Shown here: one piece after another, positions 15,867 through 25,239 of the stretch | How positions within the stretch are numbered: position 1 is the first letter of the stretch | Layout of the letters: the number at the start of each line of letters is the position of its first letter | Notes under the pieces: model-generated | Told to the model about the DNA's origin: nothing | Seen by the model: only the letters and a program-made list of their open reading frames with translations | The model's database searches: none | Position numbers and translations under genes: made by a program | Assembly (NCBI GenBank): GCA_910584475.1 | Contig: CAJUBD010000010.1 | Location: 1 to 64,000, forward strand | Reading direction: 5' to 3' | Length of the DNA stretch: 64,000 nt | DNA from: an uncultured Treponema sp. | GTDB lineage: Bacteria; Spirochaetota; Spirochaetia; Treponematales; Treponemataceae

Positions 15867-17000
15867 TTAACGCGAAGTCGAAAGCCTTTGCTTTTGCTCG
15901 AAAACTTCGAGCGCTTCTTCAATCAAAAGTGTGATCAATTGTTCATATTTTAATCCGCCCGCTTCGCACATTTTCGAGAACATGCTTATTGAAGTGAAGC
16001 CAGGAATCGTGTTGATTTCGTTCAAAAAAAGCTCGCCTGAATTTTTATCAATAAAAAAATCCACCCGAGAAAGCCCTGAACAATCCAGAATTTTGTAAGC
16101 CGCTTGAGCGAGCGTTCGGACTTTTTCAATTTGCGTGTCATCGAGTAACGCTGGAATTTTCAGAACCGCACCAGCAGGGTCAGTGTACTTCGCATCGTAA
16201 TCGTAAAAATTGTGCGTGGGAAGAATTTCGCCCGGAACATAGGCGGCGACTTTTCCGCACGGATTTTTTTCGTTTTGAATCGTTGCGTTTCCCGTAACGC
16301 TGCATTCGATTTCGCGCGCGTCGATCGCCTTTTCAATCAAGATTTTGTTATCCCACAGAAAAGCTTCGTCAAGTGCGGCGGAAAGTTCCTGCGCGTTCGT
16401 GGCTTTGCCTGCGCCCACGGAAGAGCCGGCGTTGCAAGGTTTTACGAAAAGTGGAAATCCGAATTTCGCAATTGCGTCGTCGACTAATTTTTTGTAAGAT
16501 GAGCGGTCATTCAAGTCCACGCGCCGAACGCAAACATAAGGCACGACTGGAAGACCTGCATTCTGCCAAACCTGCTTTGTCTTTTCTTTGTCCATCGTGA
16601 TTGCGCTCGCCGCTACCGAGCATCCGACATAAGGAACGCCGGCCGATTCAAGCAAACCTTGCAGAATTCCGTCTTCGCAATTTGTTCCGTGCAAGCAAGG
16701 AAAAACCACGTCGATTTCAAGCGGCTTTCTTTCAACGGAGAAAGAATTTTTTCCATGTCCGGGAATTACGCTCACGAGATTTTTTTCGTCTTCAATTATA
16801 TTGAAAGAATTTTTTTCGTCTGAGCGCACTCGATGCAATTCTTCGTCGCTTTGCAAAAACCAAACGCCTTTTTTGGAGATCCCGATTGGTATGACTTTGA
16901 ATTTTTTTGAATCGATTTCTCGTGCGACATAACTTGCGGAAAGCAGCGAAACCTCATGCTCGCCAGATTTCCCTCCGAACAAAAGTGCTATGTTCATCAT
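15867..17000 (-). CDS. ddl: D-alanine--D-alanine ligase
   Basis: A 377-residue ATP-grasp enzyme making the D-Ala-D-Ala dipeptide for peptidoglycan precursors. Seen: NIALLFGGKSGEHEVSLLSA at the start; VVFPCLHGTNCEDGILQGLL; the ATP-grasp core ITMDKEKTKQVWQNAGLPVV; GFPLFVKPCNAGSSVGAGKA; ILIEKAIDAREIECSVTGN; and the metal-binding end GLSRVDFFIDKNSGELFLNE with NTIPGFTSISMFSKM. The Tyr/Lys loop region (NFYDYDAKYTD) matches the D-Ala-D-Ala rather than the D-Lac type. AAGGAGGAG precedes two adjacent ATGs. First gene of the ddl-murD pair. Confidence 0.95.
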   Translation of the reverse strand: MMNIALLFGGKSGEHEVSLLSASYVAREIDSKKFKVIPIGISKKGVWFLQSDEELHRVRSDEKNSFNIIEDEKNLVSVIPGHGKNSFSVERKPLEIDVVFPCLHGTNCEDGILQGLLESAGVPYVGCSVAASAITMDKEKTKQVWQNAGLPVVPYVCVRRVDLNDRSSYKKLVDDAIAKFGFPLFVKPCNAGSSVGAGKATNAQELSAALDEAFLWDNKILIEKAIDAREIECSVTGNATIQNEKNPCGKVAAYVPGEILPTHNFYDYDAKYTDPAGAVLKIPALLDDTQIEKVRTLAQAAYKILDCSGLSRVDFFIDKNSGELFLNEINTIPGFTSISMFSKMCEAGGLKYEQLITLLIEEALEVFEQKQRLSTSR

Positions 17001-17008
17001 TTTAACTC

Positions 17009-17158
17009 CTCCTTAATTTTTAACAGTGAAGAAAGTGTCAACTTTCGAACTGTTAAAAATGTGTTTTCGCAATGAAATGAGAAAACACATTGGATGTCGA
17101 GTTTTGGAACAAAACTCGAAGTTAAAGTTGGCACAGCATTCTTGTGCCAACTTTAAAC
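17009..17158 (+). repeat. Four-hairpin element
   Basis: A textbook copy. Stem 1 TTTTTAACAGT 17017-17027 / ACTGTTAAAAA 17049-17059 with an inner GAAAGT/ACTTTC. Stem 2 GTGTTTTC 17061-17068 / GAAAACAC 17081-17088. Stem 3 CGAGTTTTG 17098-17106 / CAAAACTCG 17110-17118. Stem 4 GTTAAAGTTGGCACA 17121-17135 with its full complement at 17144-17158. Its left end lies in the 5' leader of ddl, next to its ribosome-binding site. Confidence 0.88.
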
Positions 17159-17290
17159 GCTCCTTAATTTTTAACAGTGAAGAAAGTGTCAACTTTCGAA
17201 CTGTTAAAAAACGCGATTTTGCAAATAAGTGAAAACGCGTTATATAATAAGTTCGGTGATTTGCTATGCAACTTACCAAACTTAACAAGA
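17159..17290 (+). repeat. Four-hairpin element, second tandem copy
   Basis: The first roughly 50 bases repeat the stem 1 block of the preceding copy. Stem 2 is GCGATTTT...GAAAACGCG around a loop with GCAAATAAGTGA. Stem 3 is replaced by an AAGTT...AACTT hairpin near 17248-17281. Stem 4 is not clear. Confidence 0.7.
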
Positions 17291-17321
17291 TAAAAACTCG
17301 CTCTATTATTGACTAGTTTTC

Positions 17322-19052
17322 CTAAGTATTATATCCTAATTCCGCCAATGCCTTCTTCGCCTCTGACACTTCGTCGTAAGGCATAGCGAAATCTTTGTAG
17401 ATGATTGTGTTTTCATGCCCCTTGCCCAAAAGCAAAACTATGTCGCCAGTTTTCGCCATGCCAAACGCCTTTCGAATCGCTTCAGGACGATCAGGCAAAA
17501 TAAACAAATTTTCATCAAGCGACATTCCGCCTTTTATCGCGCCGTTTGCGATGTCGCGGCAGATTTTTTGCGGATCCTCGCCGCGTGGATCTTCGTCGCA
17601 CAAAATTATAGTGTCGCAATATTTCGCCGCCACTTCGCCTTGAAGCGGACGCTTCGTAACATCGCGCTCACCGCCGCTTCCGAATAACGCGATTATCTTT
17701 CCTTTGCAACGCGCACGCAATGGCGGAAAAATCACTTCAAAACTCGAAGGCGTGTGCGCGTAGTCGGCAATCACTTCAAAAGGCTGGCCACAGTCTATTC
17801 GTGTCATTCTTCCTGTCACGGGAATCAGCGACGCTGACTTTTGCAACAAATCTTCAATCGGAATTGAAGCCGATTTGCTCACCACGATTAACGCCGCCAT
17901 AATATTGTATGCGTTGAACGCGCCGTTCAATTTTGTTTTCACGAAAAAAGTACGTTCATCATTCGCAAAATTTTTTGGAACTTGAATTTCAAACGAAAGC
18001 GAATTTTCGTTTGCCTTGATATTTTGCGCCGTAAGGAATTCCAAGCCTTCAGGAATTTCAGGGAGAGGAATGCCTGAATCATTTGCCGCCGCGCGTCCGG
18101 CCTTGCCGAGCGAAGTGAAACCGTAAACTTTTTTCATCGTCGCTTCACAAAAATCTTTCGCGCTCGCGTCTTCCAAATTCACGACTGCGAAAGATTCGAC
18201 TTGAACTTCTGCATCATTCAAAATTTTTATGTGATCGTGCTCGTCGAGCGCGCGAAAAAGATTCTCCTTGTCGCTTCGATATTGTTCGAAAGTTTTGTGG
18301 AATTCCAAATGTTCAAGCGTGATGTTCATGAAAACTGCCACGTCGAAAAGGACATTCGAAAGTCGCCCAAGTTTCTTTGAAAGACCATGGCTTGAGCATT
18401 CAAGCACGGCATATTCACACCCTGCCTGAACCATATCAAAAAGATGCCGCTGGATTACGGGACTTTCAGGAGTAGTCGTATGCTGCGGATTTGCAAGTGC
18501 GCCTTTTCCAATCGAATATTCCACGGTGGAAACAAAACCTGCCTTTTTTCCCATCAAGCGCAAAAGCTGCCAGATGAATGAAACGGTGGAAGATTTTCCT
18601 TCCGTACCTGTAACGCCGATAACGATAAGTTTCTTTGAAGGGTTGTTGAAAAAATCCGAAGAAACAATCGGCATCACTTGCCTGCAATCTTCGACTTTCA
18701 GGAAGACTGGCATCACGAGGTCGGAAACTTTTTTTTGCATATTGCCGATGTTTTCGAGCGAGCGACAGACAATTGCTTTCGCAATCTGTGCGCTTTCATC
18801 TTTGGAAAATTCGCCCTGATAAATTATGACGCTCGCGCCCAAGTCGATTGCGGCGGCGATGAATTTATTTCCGTTTTGATGAATTCCTGGCAGAGCGAAA
18901 AACAAAAAATTTTCTTTTACTTCGCGCGAGTCAAACGCAAGCCCTTCAATCGGAGTCGCTCCAATCACCGAGCCGTCAAGCGGAGTCAAGCCGTCCGCGG
19001 CCACCGCCTCATACTCGAACAAATCCAAAAGCGAAGACAGTTTTTTTTGCAT
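17322..19052 (-). CDS. murE: UDP-N-acetylmuramoyl-tripeptide synthetase MurE
   Basis: A 576-residue Mur ligase that adds the third residue of the peptidoglycan stem peptide. The UDP-binding part has GLAFDSREVKENFLFFALPG. The P-loop is VIGVTGTEGKSSTVSFIWQL; then QHTTTPESPVIQRHLFDMVQ, ECSSHGLSKKLGRLSNVLFD, TLEHLEFHKTFEQYRSDKEN and, near the C-terminus, VIADYAHTPSSFE and GSGGERDVTKRP. Diaminopimelate-adding MurE carry DNPR; here the loop reads LCDEDPRGEDP. That leaves the third amino acid open, and ornithine, known in Treponema peptidoglycan, is a reasonable inference. It is about 80 residues longer than E. coli MurE. It is separated from ddl-murD by two hairpin elements. Confidence 0.92.
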   Translation of the reverse strand: MQKKLSSLLDLFEYEAVAADGLTPLDGSVIGATPIEGLAFDSREVKENFLFFALPGIHQNGNKFIAAAIDLGASVIIYQGEFSKDESAQIAKAIVCRSLENIGNMQKKVSDLVMPVFLKVEDCRQVMPIVSSDFFNNPSKKLIVIGVTGTEGKSSTVSFIWQLLRLMGKKAGFVSTVEYSIGKGALANPQHTTTPESPVIQRHLFDMVQAGCEYAVLECSSHGLSKKLGRLSNVLFDVAVFMNITLEHLEFHKTFEQYRSDKENLFRALDEHDHIKILNDAEVQVESFAVVNLEDASAKDFCEATMKKVYGFTSLGKAGRAAANDSGIPLPEIPEGLEFLTAQNIKANENSLSFEIQVPKNFANDERTFFVKTKLNGAFNAYNIMAALIVVSKSASIPIEDLLQKSASLIPVTGRMTRIDCGQPFEVIADYAHTPSSFEVIFPPLRARCKGKIIALFGSGGERDVTKRPLQGEVAAKYCDTIILCDEDPRGEDPQKICRDIANGAIKGGMSLDENLFILPDRPEAIRKAFGMAKTGDIVLLLGKGHENTIIYKDFAMPYDEVSEAKKALAELGYNT

Positions 19053-19145
19053 AAAATTATTCTAACAGAAAAATACATAAAAGTAAAGCGAAAAAAATAT
19101 CTCGAGCAATCTTGCTCGAGATATCCAGATATCAATGTTGTCAAT

Positions 19146-20789
19146 TTATTTTGTAAGTCTGATGTTTCTAAAACTTACGCCTTTTTTAATTTCTTTGTCT
19201 TGGTTCTCAAACACGATATATCGAATATCTGTCCAGTCGAAAATCCCGCGCGAATTTATCCATTTATTTCTTTCGTTGTTCCACGCGCCGATATCGTAGA
19301 AGTTCGTCAAGGGTATTCTTATTTTGTGCCATTGTCCATCAGCAGGAATCATTTGGCTTGTAATGTCTGCCGCGGCTCGCCATTCCTCGCCGGTTTTATC
19401 GCTGTTCATAAAATATGCTTGCATTTTAAGATCCGCTTCATATGTTCGCGCTTCAAATTCAAGTGCATAGCCGGAGTCTTTTTCTTGCAAGAAATTTGCG
19501 CCGCCTATAAAAAATGCCCTAAAACCATTGTATGCCCTTACTTTTTGAAAATCAAGAATAGTTTCCCGATCTTCAGTTTTCGCTATTTCGATTTTTTCGG
19601 AATTTCGCAGCCATACATTTGTGCGAAGACCTTTTGCAAAACCGTCCTTGTAAATTGAATAGTTTCCCGTTTTTTTCGCGTTTTCAGCCCAAGTAAGATT
19701 TTGAGGAGTTTTTTCTGGAATATCGTATTTTAGGGCAGACAAAATTTCCGTGTCCAAATCATCTGGAAACCTGTCCATGCCGCTTGATTTGAACAAGCCG
19801 AACGAATCGTAGTAATCCCAACTTGTTCGAGCAATATTGCGGTCGTCAAGAAAGTCTGCAACTATTCTGTACCAAACGGCGCGCTCTTTGCTTGAGACAT
19901 AATTCTTCAGAACGCCGAATTCACCGCACCAAACAGGCGCGTTTCGCTTTACAGAAAAATCTGCCGCTTTGTCAAAATTGGCTTCCATAGTTTTTAGGGA
20001 AGAATCCTTTATATAATTGTCATAATACCAACTTTGCGTTTTTGGCTTTTTCGGCATTTTTTCTTTTGCATAGGGAAACGGAACACCTCTTACGCCTTTT
20101 AAATCAGGAATCCAACTTGCGCCTTGGTGGGTGAAAAACATTGGATCGTAAAAATGAAAAGTGTAGATTATGTTGCCGCCGGAAAATTCTGGAAGCAAGC
20201 ACATTGAATTGTAAGAATTGTAATCGTTTCCGCCAACTACGATTGCGTGAGTTTCGTCAATCGCCCGAATTGCGTTGATTACTGCCTGCTGAATTTTAGC
20301 CCATTTTTTATTGTCGATTCCGTGCGGCTCGTTGAGCAATTCATAGGCAAGATATTCTCCGCTATTTTTGTAGCGTTCTGCAATTTGCGGCCAATATTTT
20401 AAAAGGCGCTTGTCAATGTCTTTTGCAGTTGGAATATCATTGTGCCAGGAATGGTTGTCCAAAATCAAATAAATTTGTTGCTCGTTCGCCCACCTCACCG
20501 CCTTGTCCAAACCCGAAAAGAGTTTTTCACTGATGATATAGTCTGGTGCACCGCTGGAAAGATTTTCAAAATGAATTGGCAAACGGATTGCATCGCAGCC
20601 CAACGCCTTTACATTTTTAAAATCTTGCTCATTAAAAAAATTTTCGTCAATTAAATCCGCGTTTGGCACTTGTAACCAAAGCGAAAAATTTACGCCTTTG
20701 GAAAATGGCGCACTCACGGCTTTTGTTTGGCTTGTCACTTTGGCGGCCAGAGCGACAAGAATCGCGCAAAAAATAAATTTGTTTTTCAT
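19146..20789 (-). CDS. Secreted GH5 endoglucanase with C-terminal binding domain
   Basis: A 547-residue secreted enzyme. Signal peptide MKNKFIFCAILVALAAKVTS. The GH5 (beta/alpha)8 domain spans about 30-360: GVNFSLWLQ, LGCDAIRLPIHFE, YLILDNHSWHND, the acid/base Glu154 in ELLNEPHG, VGGNDYNSYNSM, IYTFHFYDPMFFTH, and the nucleophile Glu290 in WCGEFGV, then TSWDYYDSFGLF. These are the marks of cellulases and mannanases that cut beta-1,4 glycans by a retaining mechanism. Residues about 380-547 form a second beta-rich domain (DFQKVRAYNGFRAFFIG... to the end), probably carbohydrate-binding, but I cannot assign the family. It stands alone, diverging from queD. Confidence 0.88.
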   Translation of the reverse strand: MKNKFIFCAILVALAAKVTSQTKAVSAPFSKGVNFSLWLQVPNADLIDENFFNEQDFKNVKALGCDAIRLPIHFENLSSGAPDYIISEKLFSGLDKAVRWANEQQIYLILDNHSWHNDIPTAKDIDKRLLKYWPQIAERYKNSGEYLAYELLNEPHGIDNKKWAKIQQAVINAIRAIDETHAIVVGGNDYNSYNSMCLLPEFSGGNIIYTFHFYDPMFFTHQGASWIPDLKGVRGVPFPYAKEKMPKKPKTQSWYYDNYIKDSSLKTMEANFDKAADFSVKRNAPVWCGEFGVLKNYVSSKERAVWYRIVADFLDDRNIARTSWDYYDSFGLFKSSGMDRFPDDLDTEILSALKYDIPEKTPQNLTWAENAKKTGNYSIYKDGFAKGLRTNVWLRNSEKIEIAKTEDRETILDFQKVRAYNGFRAFFIGGANFLQEKDSGYALEFEARTYEADLKMQAYFMNSDKTGEEWRAAADITSQMIPADGQWHKIRIPLTNFYDIGAWNNERNKWINSRGIFDWTDIRYIVFENQDKEIKKGVSFRNIRLTK

Positions 20790-20834
20790 AAAATCATCAT
20801 AGCAAAAAATTTAAAATTGTGCTATATTTTTTTT

Positions 20835-21230
20835 ATGTATGAAGTTCGAGTTGAAGCCGATTTTTCCGCGGCGCATTTTTTGCGCGACTACAATGGCAAA
20901 TGCGAAAATTTGCACGGACACAATTACAAAGTTTTTGCGCATGTCCAAGGGAAAACTTTGAACGAAGGCGGAATGCTGCTGGATTTTTCAAAGCTAAAAT
21001 CTGCTTTGAAAAAAGTTTGTGCCGCGCTCGACCACACGAATTTAAATGACATAGAATTTTTCGAGCAAAATCCTAGCGCGGAAAGAATCGCGTTTTTCAT
21101 TTATGAAAATCTCGTCGCAGAATTGGGAGCGCAAGGAATTTTCCTAGACAGGAAAAACGGCGGCGCGTATTTGCATTCAGTCGATGTTTTTGAAACTGAA
21201 ACAAGCCGAGCGACTTATTTCGCAGAATGA
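20835..21230 (+). CDS. queD: 6-carboxy-5,6,7,8-tetrahydropterin synthase QueD
   Basis: A 131-residue member of the 6-pyruvoyl-tetrahydropterin synthase family, converting dihydroneopterin triphosphate to 6-carboxytetrahydropterin in queuosine (7-deazaguanine) synthesis. Zinc ligands His14, His27 and His29 and the catalytic Cys23 lie in AAHFL and GKCENLHGHNYKV. LLDFSKLKSALK, LDHTNLND, NPSAERIAFFIYEN and a C-terminal VFETETSRATYF complete the family pattern. The ATG at 20835 gives the family's usual length. No Shine-Dalgarno is visible, and a TATATT box lies only six bases upstream, so a leaderless transcript is possible. No queC, queE or queF is nearby. Confidence 0.92.
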   Translation: MYEVRVEADFSAAHFLRDYNGKCENLHGHNYKVFAHVQGKTLNEGGMLLDFSKLKSALKKVCAALDHTNLNDIEFFEQNPSAERIAFFIYENLVAELGAQGIFLDRKNGGAYLHSVDVFETETSRATYFAE

Positions 21231-21286
21231 TTAGACGCAGATGAATGCGGTTTTTTATATGATGAGACGCTAATTTTAAAATTTTG

Positions 21287-21325
21287 CGCGACATTCAAAA
21301 ATCCACGCTAAAATGTCGCGTTGAT
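21287..21325 (+). terminator. Terminator after queD
   Basis: CGCGACATT (21287-21295) and AATGTCGCG (21312-21320) form a perfect 9-bp stem followed by TTGATTTTT. A second inverted repeat at 21332-21364 (TTGAACGAAATTT and near-complement) faces hisF, so the gap between these convergent genes appears to terminate both. Confidence 0.7.
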
Positions 21326-21381
21326 TTTTCATTGAACGAAATTTTGAATTTAAATTTCATTCAAGTCAAATTCTTGAAAAA

Positions 21382-22146
21382 TCATATTCGCATTGGAACA
21401 CCTGCGTTCGACAAATCCTTTTTTATTCCTTGCAAAGTGTATTGTCCAGAATGAACCATCGTCGCGATGAGAGCGGCATCCGCACAGCCTTCGCCAAGAA
21501 CTTGCGCTATGTGTTCAACTGTGCCGCCTCCCCCAGAAGCAATCACTGGAACGCCTACGCTTTGCGCGATCATTTTTGTCAAAGGAATTTCGTAGCCAGA
21601 CTTCGTGCCATCCGCGTCAATCGAATTGAGCACGATTTCGCCTGCGCCGAGCGAAACGGCTTTTTGCGCCCATTCAAGTGCGTCGAGTTCTGTTTTTGTG
21701 CGCCCACCGTTTATGAAAACTCGATAGCCGCTCGGCATAGTTTCGTCTCGAGCCGCGTCCATTCCCAACACGATGCATTGATTTCCGAAAACGCGCGCGC
21801 CTTCGCTTATAAGCGCGGGATTTTTTACCGCCTGAGAATTGAGCGAAATTTTTTCCGCGCCCGCCAAAATCGTCGAGCGAATTTCATCGATTGTGCCGAT
21901 TCCACCGCCCACGCAAAACGGAATGAAAACTTGGCTCGCGACTTTTGAAATCAATTCGAGGATTGGCCCCCTCCCTCGCGCCGAAGCCATAATGTCGTAG
22001 AACACAAGTTCGTCAACGCCCTGCGTATAATATTGAGCCGCCATTTCCACTGGATCGCCGATGTCCAAATTGTTTTGGAATTTTACGCCTTTTGTCGTGC
22101 GCCCGTCCTTCACGTCAAGGCAAACTATGATTCGTTTTTTCAGCAT
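21382..22146 (-). CDS. hisF: Imidazole glycerol phosphate synthase subunit HisF
   Basis: A 254-residue (beta/alpha)8 cyclase. HisF joins ammonia delivered by HisH with PRFAR to give imidazole glycerol phosphate and AICAR, linking histidine and purine synthesis. Catalytic Asp11 is in MLKKRIIVCLDVKDGRTTKG and the second Asp is in VLGMDAARDE. Phosphate-binding ends are FCVGGGIGTIDEI, LNSIDADGTKSGYE and VIASGGGGTVEHI. CGGAGAAAAA precedes the ATG. No other his gene is adjacent; the HisH partner must be elsewhere, or this is a retained single gene. Confidence 0.95.
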   Translation of the reverse strand: MLKKRIIVCLDVKDGRTTKGVKFQNNLDIGDPVEMAAQYYTQGVDELVFYDIMASARGRGPILELISKVASQVFIPFCVGGGIGTIDEIRSTILAGAEKISLNSQAVKNPALISEGARVFGNQCIVLGMDAARDETMPSGYRVFINGGRTKTELDALEWAQKAVSLGAGEIVLNSIDADGTKSGYEIPLTKMIAQSVGVPVIASGGGGTVEHIAQVLGEGCADAALIATMVHSGQYTLQGIKKDLSNAGVPMRI

Positions 22147-22184
22147 TTATTTTTCTCCGTTAGGTTCATTATGTTTTTTGATTC

Positions 22185-22366
22185 TTTTCACTATACTTAT
22201 AAATAAGCGAGTTTGTGCACAAACCTTGCGACTTTCTACCGAATTTTGTTTCATAAAACTCGCGATAATTTATTCGAAGTTAAAATCCGCCTTTGAAATT
22301 ATTTTTCGATATTTAAGAGACCTTTGGTTTGCGACACATTTCAGCGCGGACTTTAAATGTCTCGAC
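22185..22366 (+). repeat. Four-hairpin element, degenerate copy
   Basis: AAATAAGCGAGTTTGTG...CACAAAC and a following ATAAAACTCGCGATAATTT recall stem 3. GTTAAAATCCGCC near 22277 and GCGCGGACTTTAAAT near 22347-22362 are the arms of an enlarged stem 4, with the CATTTCAGCG loop word seen in other copies. Confidence 0.5.
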
Positions 22367-22373
22367 GAATCTC

Positions 22374-25211
22374 CTACTTTCTTCCGCCAAAGCCAATCGT
22401 TTCAATGGTTGAATCAAAATACCATTCAGGCTTTCGTTTTTTCGCTTCACCTGCATTTTCGTAAACCATGTCCTTCCACTGCTCGTCCGTCATGCGATCG
22501 CTCATAGGATGCGTGAATTCATAATAGTTGAAAGTGTAGCCCACCGCGATTCGCTTTCCGCCCTGCTTGTCGTTGAGCGCGACATACATTCTGTGCGGAA
22601 TGCCGACTGCCACTTCAAGCACCTCGCCAATTTCAGCATTCGTAAAAACATCGGCGACCAAAGCCATTTTGAATTGGTCGTTGTCGGTGGAAGCAGAAAA
22701 ATAACTTGAAAACGGAAGCACGGATTTTACCAAAAGGTCTGGAATTGTCGCAATCCAGTCTAAGTCTTCTTTTGAAACTTTTTCATCTTTTACTTCGGCA
22801 GAAACGATGTTCAACGCTTTAAGGCAAATGTATTCCGTATAAGAAACGGCACTCTGCGATTCTTTATCAAAAAGTTTGTAGCGTTCAAAAATGCTTTGGA
22901 AAACTTTCCAAGACACGCAAAGCTCGGCAAAAAATTTCAAATTCGGCTCAATATAATGAACGGGGCTTGGAAGCTTGTCTATACGATATGTTGGTCCCAT
23001 GTGCCCTCCGCCCATTTCGGCATACGATTGCTTTGTGTACAAAATCGTGTCGTGCTTTAGTTCCGCCCAAGTGCCGAGCGAACTCTCAAGCGATTTGATA
23101 TTCCAAAGCGGCTTTTCGGTAAAGAAAAATCCCGAGCCTTGCTCAAATTCGGCCTGCGCTTTTACGAGCGCGAGAACTGAATTGTAATAAGTTTCGCTCC
23201 AAAAATTTTCCTCCTTTGAATTGAAGAAACTTTTGAATTTGTATAATGTCGTTTTTAATTTTTCAAAAATTTCATTTCTAAATGCAATCTTCTCATCGGG
23301 ATTTTCAATTCTGAGTTCACCAACTCCAAAACCATTTTTTACAATTTCGTGTTCAAGAATTTCGTCTGCGGAATTTGAGCCGAACGCGCTCGCAATGTCA
23401 AGCCCAGTAGCCATCGTTCTTCCGTAAAGGCGCGGCGAAGTGACATGCTGAAAAATCCACGCATCGTAAGTGAAACGCTGCCCCAAGAACCGCCAGCCCA
23501 TGGCGGGCGCGATGCTTTCGGGGTCGGAATAATCGCCCTCTCCTTGATTTGCGTAAAATGCGCTTGTGCTTGCGATGAGCGGCGACTTTAATTTTTCGCG
23601 CGAAAGATTTGCAAACTCGCCGACATTTTCGTCGGAAATCCATTCCAAAACATTTTCCGCGTCCACGGATTTCCACAACGGAACAATGTCATCGAAGGAA
23701 AGATCGTCGGACGCGCCAATTAAAACTGTAATCGGATCAAAAACACTTTTCCACAATTTATACAATGAATCATCTTGCATAATTATGTCGTTTATGTAAA
23801 TGCCGATTTTGAACATATTTCGCGCTAGCATTTCGCTGGCATCCGTAGAATCGCGCGAACTTTCTGGAAGCGGAAAATTTATTCTGCCGAACCACATCAT
23901 CGTCCGAAAATATGTTTTCAACGCTTCATTTTGAGTGTAGTGACCGCGAGGCTTGTATTGCGTGTAATCCTCTATATAAGAGCTGCCGTCTGAAAAAACA
24001 AGTGCGCTTGAGTTTTGCATTGTCGAGGCTTCAAAAATTTTTTCAATTTCCGCGCGAATGTCTTCGCCGTATTTTGAAAGCACAGAATTTTTGTCCGGCA
24101 TCGTTTCTTTGCCATGGTCGTCTACGCTGGGACCGAGTTTTAAAAGCGCGCTCGCCACGGCAAAATATTTTTGCGCCACAATGGCCGTTTCGTTTGAAGG
24201 ATATTTTTCCAAATCGTCTGAAATTTTTTCGCGGAACTTTTCCGCAAGCAAAAGCAATCGCGGAGAAAAAACCTTTTGCTCGACATGCGACAAAAGCCTG
24301 TCAAACAAAAGATGTTGGCTGTGCGCGAACAAATCCGTAGTGATAAAAAGCGGAATGAGATTTTTTCCCATATTTTCGCCAAACGGCTCGTCATTATGGT
24401 TTTCGTAAAGCGAAATCATATCGTCTGGTTTCTCTATGTCAAGATTGTATTCTCGCTGCGAGACATTTTGCAAGGCGATGCGATTTTCTTTGAGAGAATT
24501 TGCAATTTGCTCGTCAAATTTTTTATACCCACAAAGCGGATAGAAACTGTCAAAATAAACAAGGTTTTCATCGCTTGCATGCTGATACAAAAAAGAAAGG
24601 AGCGCGACTTGCTCTTTTGTGTTGTTTTGTCCGCACACATCCGCGCCAAAGACAAAGCCCATTTTTCCGTCATATTCTACTGGATAAAAATAATTGTAAT
24701 TGTCTTCAAACGAAAAAAGTCCGTCATAATCGCGATCTTCCGCTTCGATTTTTTCGCCCGTGCATTTCAACAAAGTGCCTTTCGGAATTTTTATTCCAGT
24801 ACTTTTTATAGAGTCAATTTTTTCATTATTTTTTGGAACGCTTTCGTACAGAACGCACAAATCATTTCCAACCACGAGCAATTTTTTCGCTTCTGGCACG
24901 GCGGGAAGATTCGCAAATTCCAATTCATCATTCAGATAAACGCTGTGCGCCGAATTTTGCGCGTTTTTTCGAAATTGCGGCAAGTATTTACTCGCATTAA
25001 ATTTGCCTACATTTTCATCGAAGAAAGTATCGTCGCTTGGCAAGGAAATTCGCTCTATTTCTTCTATTTGCGCTATCTGCTCTACTTGCTCATTTTGTTC
25101 CGGCTGCGCGTCAACTTGTTCTGTTTGGTTTTCGATTGAAATTTCCTTTTCTTTTTTCGAACATCCGACGATAAATGCGACCAACGCAAATACTAAAATT
25201 GATTTTTTCAT
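22374..25211 (-). CDS. DUF3160-family lipoprotein
   Basis: A 945-residue probable lipoprotein: MKKSILVFALVAFIVGCSKK carries a lipobox with Cys17. Residues about 20-60 are an acidic Glu/Gln linker (EQVDAQPEQNEQVEQIAQIE). Residues about 80-200 include an SH3-like segment (LCVLYESVP... to EYDGKMGFVFGADV). From about 240 onward the protein matches the DUF3160 pattern: PLFITTDLFAHSQHLLFDRL near residue 290, then a long helical body with GWRFLGQRFTYDAWIFQHVT and AELKHDTILYTKQSYAEM, ending in VAVGIPHRMYVALND and FTHPMSDRMTDEQWKDMVYE. The function of the family is unknown. Possibly a large surface or periplasmic protein. It stands alone. Confidence 0.75.
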   Translation of the reverse strand: MKKSILVFALVAFIVGCSKKEKEISIENQTEQVDAQPEQNEQVEQIAQIEEIERISLPSDDTFFDENVGKFNASKYLPQFRKNAQNSAHSVYLNDELEFANLPAVPEAKKLLVVGNDLCVLYESVPKNNEKIDSIKSTGIKIPKGTLLKCTGEKIEAEDRDYDGLFSFEDNYNYFYPVEYDGKMGFVFGADVCGQNNTKEQVALLSFLYQHASDENLVYFDSFYPLCGYKKFDEQIANSLKENRIALQNVSQREYNLDIEKPDDMISLYENHNDEPFGENMGKNLIPLFITTDLFAHSQHLLFDRLLSHVEQKVFSPRLLLLAEKFREKISDDLEKYPSNETAIVAQKYFAVASALLKLGPSVDDHGKETMPDKNSVLSKYGEDIRAEIEKIFEASTMQNSSALVFSDGSSYIEDYTQYKPRGHYTQNEALKTYFRTMMWFGRINFPLPESSRDSTDASEMLARNMFKIGIYINDIIMQDDSLYKLWKSVFDPITVLIGASDDLSFDDIVPLWKSVDAENVLEWISDENVGEFANLSREKLKSPLIASTSAFYANQGEGDYSDPESIAPAMGWRFLGQRFTYDAWIFQHVTSPRLYGRTMATGLDIASAFGSNSADEILEHEIVKNGFGVGELRIENPDEKIAFRNEIFEKLKTTLYKFKSFFNSKEENFWSETYYNSVLALVKAQAEFEQGSGFFFTEKPLWNIKSLESSLGTWAELKHDTILYTKQSYAEMGGGHMGPTYRIDKLPSPVHYIEPNLKFFAELCVSWKVFQSIFERYKLFDKESQSAVSYTEYICLKALNIVSAEVKDEKVSKEDLDWIATIPDLLVKSVLPFSSYFSASTDNDQFKMALVADVFTNAEIGEVLEVAVGIPHRMYVALNDKQGGKRIAVGYTFNYYEFTHPMSDRMTDEQWKDMVYENAGEAKKRKPEWYFDSTIETIGFGGRK

Positions 25212-25239
25212 TATTGCTCCCGATAGAAAGTAAAGAGCG

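Noticed and set aside
18678..19658. A 326-codon plus-strand frame across murE and the GH5 gene
   Set aside because: It spans two well-supported genes on the other strand and has no recognisable domain.
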